The translations under genes were made by a program, and so were the position numbers. 64,000 nt of DNA, taken from positions 58,636 through 122,635 of the forward strand of contig JAQBTV010000002.1 of the NCBI GenBank assembly GCA_027624715.1, written 5' to 3'. Origin of the DNA: Pseudomonadota bacterium (GTDB lineage: Bacteria > Pseudomonadota > Gammaproteobacteria > Burkholderiales > Eutrophovitaceae). Below the pieces are notes generated by a model. That model saw only the letters and a program-made list of their open reading frames with translations. It did no database searches and was not told the DNA's origin. How positions within the stretch are numbered: position 1 is the stretch's first letter; each line of letters begins with the position of its first letter. Below, piece by piece: positions 18,283 through 26,090 of this stretch.

Positions 18283-18294
18283 CACCTTAAGGTG
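18283..18294. promoter_or_regulatory. 12-bp perfect palindrome CACCTTAAGGTG, possible operator
   Basis: A perfect 12-bp palindrome lies 57 nt upstream of the soxY start, in the otherwise AT-rich gap after the GNAT remnant. Its position fits a dimeric regulator site controlling soxYZ. No regulator gene is adjacent, and chance occurrence is not excluded. Confidence 0.3.
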
Positions 18295-18351
18295 CTAATT
18301 TTCTGTAACACTGAGGATGGTTGTTTTGTTTTGTAGATTTAAAGTTCGTTA

Positions 18352-18840
18352 ATGGTGAAGATGAATAGTTCGAGAAGACAATTTATGCGTGAAGCAGGAC
18401 TTTTAGGTGCCTTGTTCAGTTTATCTGAGGTGGGGTTTATAAAGTTCGCGTACGGTAACGCCTGGGCTTGGAGTGATCAGGCGTTCGAGGCGGAAAACCT
18501 CTCCGTTGCCATCAGCGCGCTGACCTCTCAGCCGGTGATTCAGGACGTGAGTGGATTTATTCAATTTATCGCGCCACCAATAGCCGAGAATGGCGCTGTT
18601 GTCCCTGTGGGTATCAAAGTCGATGAGCGTTTACAAGTGCGTGCAATTGCTTTGCTTTGCGAGAAAAATCCCCGACCATTAGCGGCTTACTATGAGTTGT
18701 CGCCCGAGGCAGTTCCGTTTATTCGCACGCGCATTAAAATGCGTGAAACAGCGTCCGTTTTTGCCTTGGTAAAAATAGACGAAGGCTTTATTAGCGCTGA
18801 TACGCTGATAAAGGTGACTGTAGGTGGTTGTGGTGGTTGA
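18352..18840 (+). CDS. soxY: SoxY, sulfur-carrier subunit of the SoxYZ complex
   Basis: A 162-residue periplasmic sulfur carrier. The N terminus has the twin-arginine signal SSRRQFMREAG followed by a hydrophobic stretch, as expected for Tat-exported SoxY. The C terminus is exactly the swinging arm VGGCGG, whose cysteine carries the sulfane sulfur during thiosulfate oxidation. Start ATG at 18352, with a second in-frame ATG at 18361 as an alternative. soxZ follows at once. No soxXA, soxB or soxCD is in the window, so this is an isolated carrier pair here; a two-domain rhodanese lies about 2 kb downstream on the other strand. Confidence 0.93.
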   Translation: MVKMNSSRRQFMREAGLLGALFSLSEVGFIKFAYGNAWAWSDQAFEAENLSVAISALTSQPVIQDVSGFIQFIAPPIAENGAVVPVGIKVDERLQVRAIALLCEKNPRPLAAYYELSPEAVPFIRTRIKMRETASVFALVKIDEGFISADTLIKVTVGGCGG

Positions 18841-18867
18841 TCTTAAGGTTGTTTGCGGGAGCTAGGT

Positions 18868-19197
18868 ATGGCACGTCAGATGAGAATTGTTGCGGCATGT
18901 GATGATAGCGGACTGACTACTGTTCAAGTTTTGATTCGTCACGATATGGAGACTGGGTTTCGTAAGACAAAGGACGGTACTTTAGTTCCTGCGCACTTTA
19001 TTAAAAATGTGATGGTACGTCATGAAGGGAAAACAGTATTGTCTGCTGCCTGGGGTGGGGGAGTTTCTAAAAATCCATCTTTATTCTGTTACTTCCGAGG
19101 TGGTGTGCCTGGGGATAATGTCGAGGTGAGTTGGTTAGATAATCAAGGTGACTCAGATAAAAAATCGACGACCATCACTAAAGGGACACCCGACTGA
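18868..19197 (+). CDS. soxZ: SoxZ, partner subunit of the SoxYZ sulfur-carrier complex
   Basis: A 109-residue immunoglobulin-like protein that pairs with SoxY. Typical segments are VQVLIRHDMETGFRK, PAHFIKNVMV, the WGGGVSKNPSLFCYFRGG strand pair and the VSWLDNQGD tail. I start it at ATG 18868, preceded by a GGGAG site; a TTG at 18853 would add five residues ahead of the conserved start. It follows soxY by 27 nt and ends 2 nt from the convergent epimerase gene, with no terminator visible between them. SoxZ has no signal of its own and is normally exported bound to SoxY. Confidence 0.92.
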   Translation: MARQMRIVAACDDSGLTTVQVLIRHDMETGFRKTKDGTLVPAHFIKNVMVRHEGKTVLSAAWGGGVSKNPSLFCYFRGGVPGDNVEVSWLDNQGDSDKKSTTITKGTPD

Positions 19198-19199
19198 CG

Positions 19200-20168
19200 T
19201 CACGCAAACGCATCTGGTCCAATTTTTCCTGATGTGACTAATTGGCAAAAATTGTCGTAGGTGTGCTGAATTCCGCGAACGAGATCGACTGAGCCATAGT
19301 CACCCAAGTAAGCGCGTAGCGGTTCGTCTGAAAGGTTGGATGGAAATGGAAGTGCCGCACCCTCTAAGCTGATTTCTGCTTTTGGTTCTATTTTTTTAAG
19401 GATGTTGATACCCTCTTCTACTGTCGCAGTGGCACCATTGATATCGAAAACACGAGCTTCGTTTCTTGGTTGTGATACGGACTTAATAAATGCGCTAGCC
19501 ACTTCGCCTGCGTGTAGCCAGGACAAAGGCCCTATGAATGGAACGGTGTATGGCTGCTTCATTGCGGCAGCAAGAATTGCGAAAGTTGTCTTTGAAGTCA
19601 TTCCTTGGTCTCGACCAATGCCGTAGACGACACCCGGCCTGAGGCACGTACTTGGGACTCCCCAGTCCTGCATGTAAACTTTGGCGGTCTCCTCATTGCA
19701 ATACTTATACGCACCGTAAAGTGTTGACAGCGTATCTGGATCAAACACCCCATAGGCGGCGACTGAGCTCGCATAAGCAAGACGTTTGATGCCAAAGTGC
19801 CGAGCTGCTTCTAAAACATTTATTGTTCCTACGACGTTGACCTGTGCTCCCAGTATAGGATCAGCTCTACAAAAAGGTACTTGAAGTGCAGCTAAGTGAA
19901 TAATGGCGCCTGCCTTGTGTTGTTCCACAGCGTGTGTGATTGTCTTTGGTTCTGAGATGTCGCCCTCTAGCCAAGAGATCGAGTTTAATTCCTCTTTAGT
20001 CATCAGTAAGCTTGGTCGTCGCGTGTCTTTACGTAAATCAAGTGCTATGACGCTAACGCCTGCGCGTTGCAGGAGATGTAACACCCAGCTTCCGATACAG
20101 CCCCCAGCGCCTGTTACGACTACTGGTTCAGAGAAGTCTGCTTTGTTGATGGAAAATAAATCAATCAT
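19200..20168 (-). CDS. NAD-dependent epimerase/dehydratase family protein (extended SDR)
   Basis: A 322-residue extended short-chain dehydrogenase. The N-terminal TGAGGCIGSWVLHLL is the NAD-binding turn, LEGDISEP and HLAALQVPF follow in the expected places, and the catalytic pair is in YGAYKYCNEE near residue 148-152. Family members epimerise or dehydrate nucleotide sugars or reduce aldehydes and ketones; nothing here points to a nucleotide sugar. It follows the rhodanese gene by 37 nt on the same strand, and the two probably form a short operon. Confidence 0.85.
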   Translation of the reverse strand: MIDLFSINKADFSEPVVVTGAGGCIGSWVLHLLQRAGVSVIALDLRKDTRRPSLLMTKEELNSISWLEGDISEPKTITHAVEQHKAGAIIHLAALQVPFCRADPILGAQVNVVGTINVLEAARHFGIKRLAYASSVAAYGVFDPDTLSTLYGAYKYCNEETAKVYMQDWGVPSTCLRPGVVYGIGRDQGMTSKTTFAILAAAMKQPYTVPFIGPLSWLHAGEVASAFIKSVSQPRNEARVFDINGATATVEEGINILKKIEPKAEISLEGAALPFPSNLSDEPLRAYLGDYGSVDLVRGIQHTYDNFCQLVTSGKIGPDAFA

Positions 20169-20205
20169 GTTATGGTCCTTCTTTAAAAAAAATTAAGCGA
20201 GCGGC

Positions 20206-21075
20206 TTAAACATCCATCGGTAATGTTTCATCCGCGGCCCATTCTGTTAGGGAAGCATCGTAGACTTTAACATTTTTATGCCCCAGCATATCCAGCACTA
20301 AAGCCACACTTGTTGCCGCAATGCCACCTCCGCAGTATGCGATGACTTCCTCATTGCGTAGTGGGTCTGCAAAGATCTTTTTCAGCTCTTCGATTGATTT
20401 GAATGTGTTGTCCCCGTTAACGTGCTCAAGGGCTGGGAGATTAATGCTCCGAGGTATTCTCCCTTTACGTCCATAGTGAATTCCACCAACTCCATCGTGC
20501 TGCTCACGTCTGAGCGCGTTAATTAGGCACGCTGATTGTCCCTGGAGGTGATGTAATACCGATTCTTTATTTGCGATTAATGCAGTATTGGGTTCCCGTA
20601 ATGAGTAATGGACCGAAGTGACGGGTTTAGCATCGCCCGTTTCTATAGGTTTGTGTTCTGCTTGCCATTTTTGAAAACCGCCATTCAGAACTGCGACGTT
20701 AACGTGACCGAAAACCTTTAATGTCCACCAAAGTCGTGTAGCCCACCAGTGGTTTGTTGTCGCATAAGTTACGACCATCGTGTCGTCACTTACGCCAAGG
20801 CGTCCCATTGTCCGTGCAAATACCTCAGCAGTGGGCAGCATGAAATGGAAGCGTGCGTGCGGCGCGGATAGCTCGTGCTCGATATCTATAAATTGAGCTC
20901 CCGGGATATGCCCCTTCTTGTAGTCGTCGAGAGCTGGAACTACGTCATATATGGAAAAATCAGGTTTTGGCGGCAGAAGCGTGGAACTGTCTATGACTTT
21001 TACTTCTGGGTTGTCGAGGTTCTCTGAAAGCCAGTTTGTCGAGACTAATGGCTTTGGCCAAGGTTGACTCGTCAT
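20206..21075 (-). CDS. Two-domain sulfurtransferase (thiosulfate / 3-mercaptopyruvate sulfurtransferase, rhodanese)
   Basis: A 289-residue tandem rhodanese. The N-terminal, catalytically inactive domain has the VIDSSTLLP start and the GHIPGAQFIDIE motif. The C-terminal domain carries the persulfide cysteine in the active loop CGGGIAATS near residue 248, preceded by GRIPRSINLPA. The loop CGGGIAAT is closer to thiosulfate sulfurtransferases than to the CGSGVTA loop of mercaptopyruvate enzymes. No signal peptide, so cytoplasmic. It is close to soxYZ, which suggests shared sulfane-sulfur metabolism, but the genes are on opposite strands. Confidence 0.9.
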   Translation of the reverse strand: MTSQPWPKPLVSTNWLSENLDNPEVKVIDSSTLLPPKPDFSIYDVVPALDDYKKGHIPGAQFIDIEHELSAPHARFHFMLPTAEVFARTMGRLGVSDDTMVVTYATTNHWWATRLWWTLKVFGHVNVAVLNGGFQKWQAEHKPIETGDAKPVTSVHYSLREPNTALIANKESVLHHLQGQSACLINALRREQHDGVGGIHYGRKGRIPRSINLPALEHVNGDNTFKSIEELKKIFADPLRNEEVIAYCGGGIAATSVALVLDMLGHKNVKVYDASLTEWAADETLPMDV

Positions 21076-21258
21076 ACGCTTTTATTCCTTTGATTTTTAT
21101 TGATATTTTTTTGCTTACTTCATTCTTCATTGAGAACCGTTGATAGCTAGTGTAGTCTATTTTGATCATAATAAAAATGGTCACCCAACGTGAGGTTTGT
21201 ATCATGTTTGAGACAGGCAGCCTTGATTATCTGAAATATCAAACGGGGTATTTAGACG

Positions 21259-22107
21259 ATGCTTGGTGATGCAGCTTATCTGGAAAAGCTCTATAACAAT
21301 CGTGCAGCGGTACCCAATTTCCAAGACTACGTTGACCTTTGGACATTCAATTCGTCGGGGATTTGTCGCTCCTTAAAAGATCAGTGTGAGCGGGATGTGC
21401 CGTACGGTGATGACTTGTTAGAGACGATGGATGTTTATACGCCGATTGGCTCACCAAGCGCGATGCTGATGTTCATTCATGGGGGCTATTGGCGTTCACT
21501 TGACAAAAGTCAGCACGCATTTATTGCTAGACCATTTGTCGACCGTGGCGTCGCTGTTGCTGTTATTAATTACTCTTTATGCCCTAATGTTTCGATGCAA
21601 AAACTAGTGCTTCAGGTGATGACAGCAGGAGCTTATCTATATCGAAATGCGAACGATTTTCGAGTGCCTAAAAATCGCTTATTTGTGGCCGGACACTCTG
21701 CTGGAGGACATTTAGCCGCGATGGCTTTGAGCTGTGAATGGCCTAATTTTTCCAAAGCCTTGCCGAAAAAGATTTTTCAATCAGGGTTTTCAATCAGTGG
21801 GCTCTACGATTTAAGAGTCCTGACTAAAATTGCCTCAATTAATGCGGACTTACGTATGACGGAATCTGATGCTGCCTTGTTAAGTCCAGCCTTAATGCCC
21901 CCCCCTCAAGGGACGCGTTTGTCCATTACGGTTGGAGGGCAAGAGTTAGGTGGATTTAAAGATCAGCATCGCCTGATTGCGCATTCGTGGTCGTCGAGCA
22001 TTGGATTGGATATCCCATGTCCAACGGATAATCATTTCAGTATTCTTGATACATTTGCAGATCCTAATTCTGAGTTATTTGGCGCCGCGATGAAGATGTT
22101 TGATTGA
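21259..22107 (+). CDS. Alpha/beta hydrolase, kynurenine formamidase / carboxylesterase-like
   Basis: A 282-residue esterase-type hydrolase. The oxyanion motif is MFIHGGYWRSLDKS, the nucleophile elbow is AGHSAGGHLAA near residue 150, and the histidine is in PCPTDNHFSILD near the C terminus. The N-terminal AYLEKLYNNRAAVPN matches kynurenine-formamidase-like members, which hydrolyse formyl amides or esters. The start ATG at 21259 overlaps out of frame with a preceding 21-codon reading frame at 21204-21269, so translation may be coupled to it. No kynurenine pathway gene is adjacent. Confidence 0.83.
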   Translation: MLGDAAYLEKLYNNRAAVPNFQDYVDLWTFNSSGICRSLKDQCERDVPYGDDLLETMDVYTPIGSPSAMLMFIHGGYWRSLDKSQHAFIARPFVDRGVAVAVINYSLCPNVSMQKLVLQVMTAGAYLYRNANDFRVPKNRLFVAGHSAGGHLAAMALSCEWPNFSKALPKKIFQSGFSISGLYDLRVLTKIASINADLRMTESDAALLSPALMPPPQGTRLSITVGGQELGGFKDQHRLIAHSWSSSIGLDIPCPTDNHFSILDTFADPNSELFGAAMKMFD

Positions 22108-22191
22108 AGAGTGGCAGTTTTCCTCATGTATTTTAAGCGCGTTGAATCTATTTATAATTGGTCACATTAGGTGAGCCTACGGTAATGCAGT

Positions 22192-23328
22192 TTGAAGAGA
22201 TTCCTACATAATTCCCTAGTTTTTTTAGCCGCGACTCTGCTTTCACTATTCCTGCTAGAGTTGGGATCTTGGGTTTGGGTCACAACAGTCAGAGACCATC
22301 AACTCTCGCGATGGGAATTTCGTGCAACGCAGCCGCCGCCGTATCAAACTGCTGATTACTTCAACGAGCAATTTCTTAAAGAGTCTGAGACCTTTGTGAA
22401 TGGTCGATTGGCCCAAATTGTTGAGCTTGATGATTATCAATCTAAATATTTCAATGTTAAGAATGGATTTCGAGTAACCACAGATGTGCCTGAGGACGTA
22501 TCGCGTCGCGTTTTATTGTTCGGTGGCTCCACGCTTTTTGGCCAGGAAGTTCCAGACGAACATACGATAGCGAGCTATTTGCAGCGCATGCTGAACGATT
22601 CAGGACTAGCTTTGAGAGTATTCAATTATGGTTTGCCGGGTATGAATGCTTACCAGCAAGTTTCGATCTTAAAAAAGATTCCTCTGCGCAGTACCGACAT
22701 CATTATCTTTTATCATGGTGTTAACGATATTTATTATGTTGTATTTGGAGGAGCCTCCGGTGGATGGAAATCTGGAGTTCCCAATTTTCGTCCTATTCAA
22801 AAATTGAGTCCGATGGCTAAGTGGATGAGTCGGTGGCATGATCGACTAAAGGGCTATAGTTTCACTGCTGATGTCGCGCTCGACATTTTTGATCGGTCTG
22901 TTCCCGCCACGATTACAAATCCAGATGCGTTAATTGAAGGAGTCGAATTGGCAGCGGCGCAGTTTCGTGCTTCGGTTAGTGAGGCCCATGCTCTTGTCGC
23001 GCGTTCGAATGCTGAGTTTGTTCATTATTTGCAGCCTACGATTTTTGATATGCCCCAGAGGTCAGTGTATGAGACGGGATTATTGACGCACTATTTGGAA
23101 ACGCCACCTGGTGTGGATGTTGCCTTTAAAAAAGGGTATCCCAAGCTTCGCGACGTAAGTCTCGAATTAGTCGCAGATGGGGTATCTTTTGGAGATATCA
23201 CGGATGCCCTCGACCAACGTCACACCTATGGCGAGATCTTTCTGGATTTTTGCCATTTAAATCATGTTGGGAATCGTTTGATAGCAGATCGAATATTTGA
23301 GGATTACTTCAAATCTCGAATTGATTGA
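22192..23328 (+). CDS. SGNH/GDSL-type hydrolase with N-terminal membrane anchor
   Basis: A 378-residue protein. The N terminus has a hydrophobic anchor (SLVFLAATLLSLFLLELG). The nucleophile block is LFGGSTLFGQ near residue 103, the Asn block is FYHGVNDI near 175, and the C-terminal histidine is in DFCHLNHVGNRL near 360. These are the blocks of SGNH esterases and of enzymes that modify cell-surface polysaccharides. The start is TTG at 22192 and has only a weak ribosome site, so the N terminus is uncertain. Transcribed after the esterase gene, 84 nt downstream. Confidence 0.8.
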   Translation: MKRFLHNSLVFLAATLLSLFLLELGSWVWVTTVRDHQLSRWEFRATQPPPYQTADYFNEQFLKESETFVNGRLAQIVELDDYQSKYFNVKNGFRVTTDVPEDVSRRVLLFGGSTLFGQEVPDEHTIASYLQRMLNDSGLALRVFNYGLPGMNAYQQVSILKKIPLRSTDIIIFYHGVNDIYYVVFGGASGGWKSGVPNFRPIQKLSPMAKWMSRWHDRLKGYSFTADVALDIFDRSVPATITNPDALIEGVELAAAQFRASVSEAHALVARSNAEFVHYLQPTIFDMPQRSVYETGLLTHYLETPPGVDVAFKKGYPKLRDVSLELVADGVSFGDITDALDQRHTYGEIFLDFCHLNHVGNRLIADRIFEDYFKSRID

Positions 23329-23366
23329 TGAGCCATGGTGTTTAGCGAGTAGACTCCCTTAAACGC

Positions 23367-23834
23367 TCAATGAGTCGCTGCAGGAATGTGTTCAAGTCCC
23401 AGAATGAGATCCCCAGGTTGTGCTGAATCAGCTAAAGGCGAGTGCTTACTGACTTCAAGAGCGAACTTTGCTGGAGTGGCATTGGTATAAGACTTAAGGG
23501 TATTTCGTGACATGTGCTCAATATTGATGACGCGGCCTTGTTTATTTGCAAAAAGAACGGTTAAATCAATAGGGGTATTTTTCATCCACATAGAAAACAT
23601 TTGTTCTTTTGGAAACACGAAAATCATTCCGCGGTCCTGAGCTAGAAATTGACGCCCCATGAATCCACGTGCGCGGGCTTCAGGGGTATTTGCGAGCTCA
23701 ACTCTGATTTTGATGTCGTTAACGATGATTGGAAAAGTAATGAGGGGATCGGCAGCAAGATTACCGTTGTGCGACGCAAAAAATAGCGCCAACCAAGCTA
23801 AATTTTTCCAATTTATACCAAAGATTTGAGTCAT
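23367..23834 (-). CDS. DUF192 family exported protein
   Basis: A 155-residue protein with an N-terminal hydrophobic signal (NLAWLALFFASHNGNLAA) followed by the DUF192 domain. Conserved segments seen are RARGFMGR, GMIFVFPKEQMFSMWMKNT and IDLTVLFANKQGRVI. DUF192 proteins are common secreted proteins of unknown biochemical role. It is divergent from the PQQ alcohol dehydrogenase across a 434-nt gap and convergent with the SGNH gene. The ribosome site AAGGA stands 11 nt before the ATG, which is long. Confidence 0.85.
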   Translation of the reverse strand: MTQIFGINWKNLAWLALFFASHNGNLAADPLITFPIIVNDIKIRVELANTPEARARGFMGRQFLAQDRGMIFVFPKEQMFSMWMKNTPIDLTVLFANKQGRVINIEHMSRNTLKSYTNATPAKFALEVSKHSPLADSAQPGDLILGLEHIPAATH

Positions 23835-24011
23835 TTTTTATGAATCCTTAAACTGAAATAATGAAATTTAATACCAGTTTCAATACTTCCAAAACAAGTT
23901 TTATCAACAAATGTCAGTCGTTTCGTCAACATTTCACAGTCTGGCCATCTTCTAGAGACCATCAATTTATATTTGTTGCGTAGCAGTATAGTTATTTTCA
24001 ACGCTATTCTT

Positions 24012-24053
24012 ATCTGTATATAGGCCAATAATATCTCTATATAGGCCAATAAT
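24012..24053. repeat. Tandem 21-bp direct repeat upstream of the PQQ dehydrogenase promoter
   Basis: Two adjacent 21-bp copies, 24012-24032 and 24033-24053, match at 20 of 21 positions and share the 16-bp core TATATAGGCCAATAAT. The period is two helical turns, and the second copy ends 14 bp before the -35 hexamer at 24068. That placement is typical of paired activator-binding sites on one DNA face. The rest of the 23835-24011 gap shows nothing else I can name. Confidence 0.7.
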
Positions 24054-24067
24054 AAGGTTCCGTTATG

Positions 24068-24096
24068 TTGACATTCAGTGTGTGTTCATCTATTTT
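24068..24096 (+). promoter_or_regulatory. Sigma70-type promoter for the PQQ alcohol dehydrogenase
   Basis: TTGACA (24068-24073), a 17-bp spacer and TATTTT (24091-24096) form a near-consensus promoter directed at the dehydrogenase. Transcription would start near 24103, giving a leader of about 165 nt before the ATG at 24269. The direct repeats lie just upstream. Confidence 0.6.
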
Positions 24097-24203
24097 TAGG
24101 TTGCGAGAAGTTTTAACTTCTTAGTTATTTTGCTAGATAAGTAGTTAGGCTTTAAGTGGTTTGTAAATAGTTAACTAAAACCAAACAAATTAGACTCGAC
24201 TGC

Positions 24204-24233
24204 GATACATTCTGGAACATTCAGAATGGTGTC
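24204..24233 (+). promoter_or_regulatory. Hairpin in the leader of the PQQ alcohol dehydrogenase mRNA
   Basis: CATTCTG (24208-24214) pairs with CAGAATG (24222-24228). With one bulged G the stem extends to GATA (24204-24207) against TGTC (24230-24233), about 11 pairs in all. It ends 22 nt before the GGGAGG ribosome site. A second small inverted repeat, GAAGTT/AACTTC at 24107-24120, is at the predicted transcript start. These may stabilise or regulate the mRNA; no known riboswitch class is recognised. Confidence 0.45.
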
Positions 24234-24268
24234 TAAAGAAGAGTTGACCAAATCGGGAGGTGTTTTAT

Positions 24269-26011
24269 ATGCATAACTTTAAGCGCGTAGCGGTTTCAAC
24301 AGCCGCACTAGCTTTTTTAGGCGCTTCCAGCATGGCTTCTGCAGTTGGTGTGGATAGACTAGAGTCTACCCTATATCCAAACTATGTAACGCAGGACATG
24401 TTGACGAACGCTGACGTAGATTCACAGAACTGGTTGCATTACGGTAAAGATTATCAAATGACCCGTTACAGCCAACTTTCTCAAGTTAATCGTGAGAACG
24501 TTAAGTCGCTAAAGCCGGCTTGGAACATGTCATTCGGTATTCTTGAAGGGCAAGACAGCCAGGCTGTAGCAGTTAACGGTACTTTATACGTAACAACGTC
24601 ATTCAACCGCGTGATTGCTGTGAATGGTGCAACGGGCGACATCATCTGGAAATATGAGCGTGAGCTTCCAGGCGACGTTTTCCCGAAATTGTGTTGTGAC
24701 GTAGTGAACCGTGGTGTTGCGGTATATAAGAACAGAGTTTACCTCGCAACATTAGATGCACACATTGTTGCTCTAGATAACCAAACGGGTGATGTTGTTT
24801 GGGACAAGAAGCTTGGTGATTACACCTACGCAGAAACGTTTACAATCATGCCACTTGCTGTCAACAATAAAATCGTTTTCGGTACCGCGGGTGCTGAGTA
24901 CGGTGTTCGTGGCTGGTTAGCTGCAATTGATGCAGATACCGGCGCTCCAGCTTGGAAGACCTACACCATTCCTGGACCAGGCGAGCCTGGTAACGATACA
25001 TGGGGTGGCGAGTCTTGGAAGTACGGTGGTGGATCAACATGGATTACTGGCTCTTACGATAAAGAAACCAATCAGCTTTACTGGCCAGTTGGTAACCCAG
25101 GTCCTGACTTTGATAGACACGTTCGTCCAGGAGATAACCTCTTCTCAAATTCTGCAATTGTAGTTAATGCTGACACTGGAAAAATGGATAAATACTTCCA
25201 GTACACTCCAAACGATCCATACGATTATGATGGCGTGAACGAGAACGTTCAGATTGACCTCGGTGGCAAGAAGTTATTCGTTCACGGAGACAGAAACGGT
25301 TACATTTACGGTATTGACCGTCGTAACACTCGGAAGACTGCTTCAGGTAATGAGATGAAGTGTCTTTGGGCTACGGCAATGCAAGATGTTAACTGGGTCA
25401 AAGAGCCAATTAGCCCAGCTAAAAACAATTGCCGACCAGTATTCAACTATCCAGAAATGGACGTTGTTTATGATCGTGTGACCATGAACATTGCACCATC
25501 ACTTGACGGTGGTAAAGAGTGGCATCCGCTCTCAGTCAGCCTTCGAACTAAGATGGCTTACGTGCCAATATACAACTTCACTATGGACCTCCAGGCTAAG
25601 AAGATGGAGTGGAAGCGTGGTGAGTGGTACTTAGGTGCTAAGGTTATTACGTTCAACGCTGGCGCTGGCTTGATTAAGGCGTTTGACGTTGCTACCGGTA
25701 AGCTTGCATGGACGAGGTCACAGAGCTGGCCAGCAACAAGTGGTCTTTTGAGCACAGCTGGTGGACTAGCATTCTACGGCGATCCAGATGGACGATTCAA
25801 CGCTGTTAATGACGAGACAGGTGAACACCTATGGTCATTCCACGTTGGTTCCGGTATCCACGGTAACCCAACCACATATACCCTTGAAGGTACGCAGTAC
25901 GTTGCCATCGTATACGGTGCTGGTGGTGGTGGTATTTGGCCTCTGTACTACGCAAACTTCCTTAAGACACACACCAAAGGTGGTGGCTTAATGGTCTTCT
26001 CAGTCAACTAA
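24269..26011 (+). CDS. Lanthanide-type PQQ-dependent alcohol dehydrogenase (XoxF/ExaF-like quinoprotein)
   Basis: A 580-residue periplasmic quinoprotein that oxidises a primary alcohol and passes electrons to a c-type cytochrome. A signal peptide ends near residue 25 (SMASA). The vicinal disulfide is C142-C143 in LCCDVVNRG. Metal ligands are E210 (GAEYGVRG), N276 (GNPGPD) and D319; D321 in YDYDG is the extra aspartate that marks lanthanide-binding enzymes. The loop between E210 and N276 is about 18 residues shorter than in MxaF/XoxF methanol dehydrogenases and reads KTYTIPGPGEPG, as in ethanol-type enzymes. The substrate may thus be a larger alcohol. The ATG at 24269 is 8 nt after GGGAGG; the upstream GTG overlaps that site. 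Confidence 0.93.
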   Translation: MHNFKRVAVSTAALAFLGASSMASAVGVDRLESTLYPNYVTQDMLTNADVDSQNWLHYGKDYQMTRYSQLSQVNRENVKSLKPAWNMSFGILEGQDSQAVAVNGTLYVTTSFNRVIAVNGATGDIIWKYERELPGDVFPKLCCDVVNRGVAVYKNRVYLATLDAHIVALDNQTGDVVWDKKLGDYTYAETFTIMPLAVNNKIVFGTAGAEYGVRGWLAAIDADTGAPAWKTYTIPGPGEPGNDTWGGESWKYGGGSTWITGSYDKETNQLYWPVGNPGPDFDRHVRPGDNLFSNSAIVVNADTGKMDKYFQYTPNDPYDYDGVNENVQIDLGGKKLFVHGDRNGYIYGIDRRNTRKTASGNEMKCLWATAMQDVNWVKEPISPAKNNCRPVFNYPEMDVVYDRVTMNIAPSLDGGKEWHPLSVSLRTKMAYVPIYNFTMDLQAKKMEWKRGEWYLGAKVITFNAGAGLIKAFDVATGKLAWTRSQSWPATSGLLSTAGGLAFYGDPDGRFNAVNDETGEHLWSFHVGSGIHGNPTTYTLEGTQYVAIVYGAGGGGIWPLYYANFLKTHTKGGGLMVFSVN

Positions 26012-26059
26012 GATTGACTTTTTAGACGCTACTGAGAAGTAGTTGTAAGAGTTAAATGA

Positions 26060-26090
26060 GGGAGGGCTTTTTAGCCCTCCCTTGTTTTTG
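26060..26090 (+). terminator. Intrinsic terminator after the PQQ dehydrogenase
   Basis: GGGAGGGCT (26060-26068) and AGCCCTCCC (26073-26081) form a 9-bp GC-rich stem with a TTTT loop, followed by TTGTTTTT. It lies 48 nt after the stop codon and should separate the dehydrogenase transcript from the two partner genes downstream. Confidence 0.92.

Noticed and set aside
23831..24049. Minus-strand open frame of 72 codons upstream of the DUF192 gene
   Set aside because: AT-rich, Lys/Ile-rich, begins inside the 21-bp repeat and has no motif; more likely promoter DNA.
24012..24053. Replication-origin iterons
   Set aside because: Only two copies, no DnaA boxes or rep gene nearby, and the position relative to the promoter is a better explanation.
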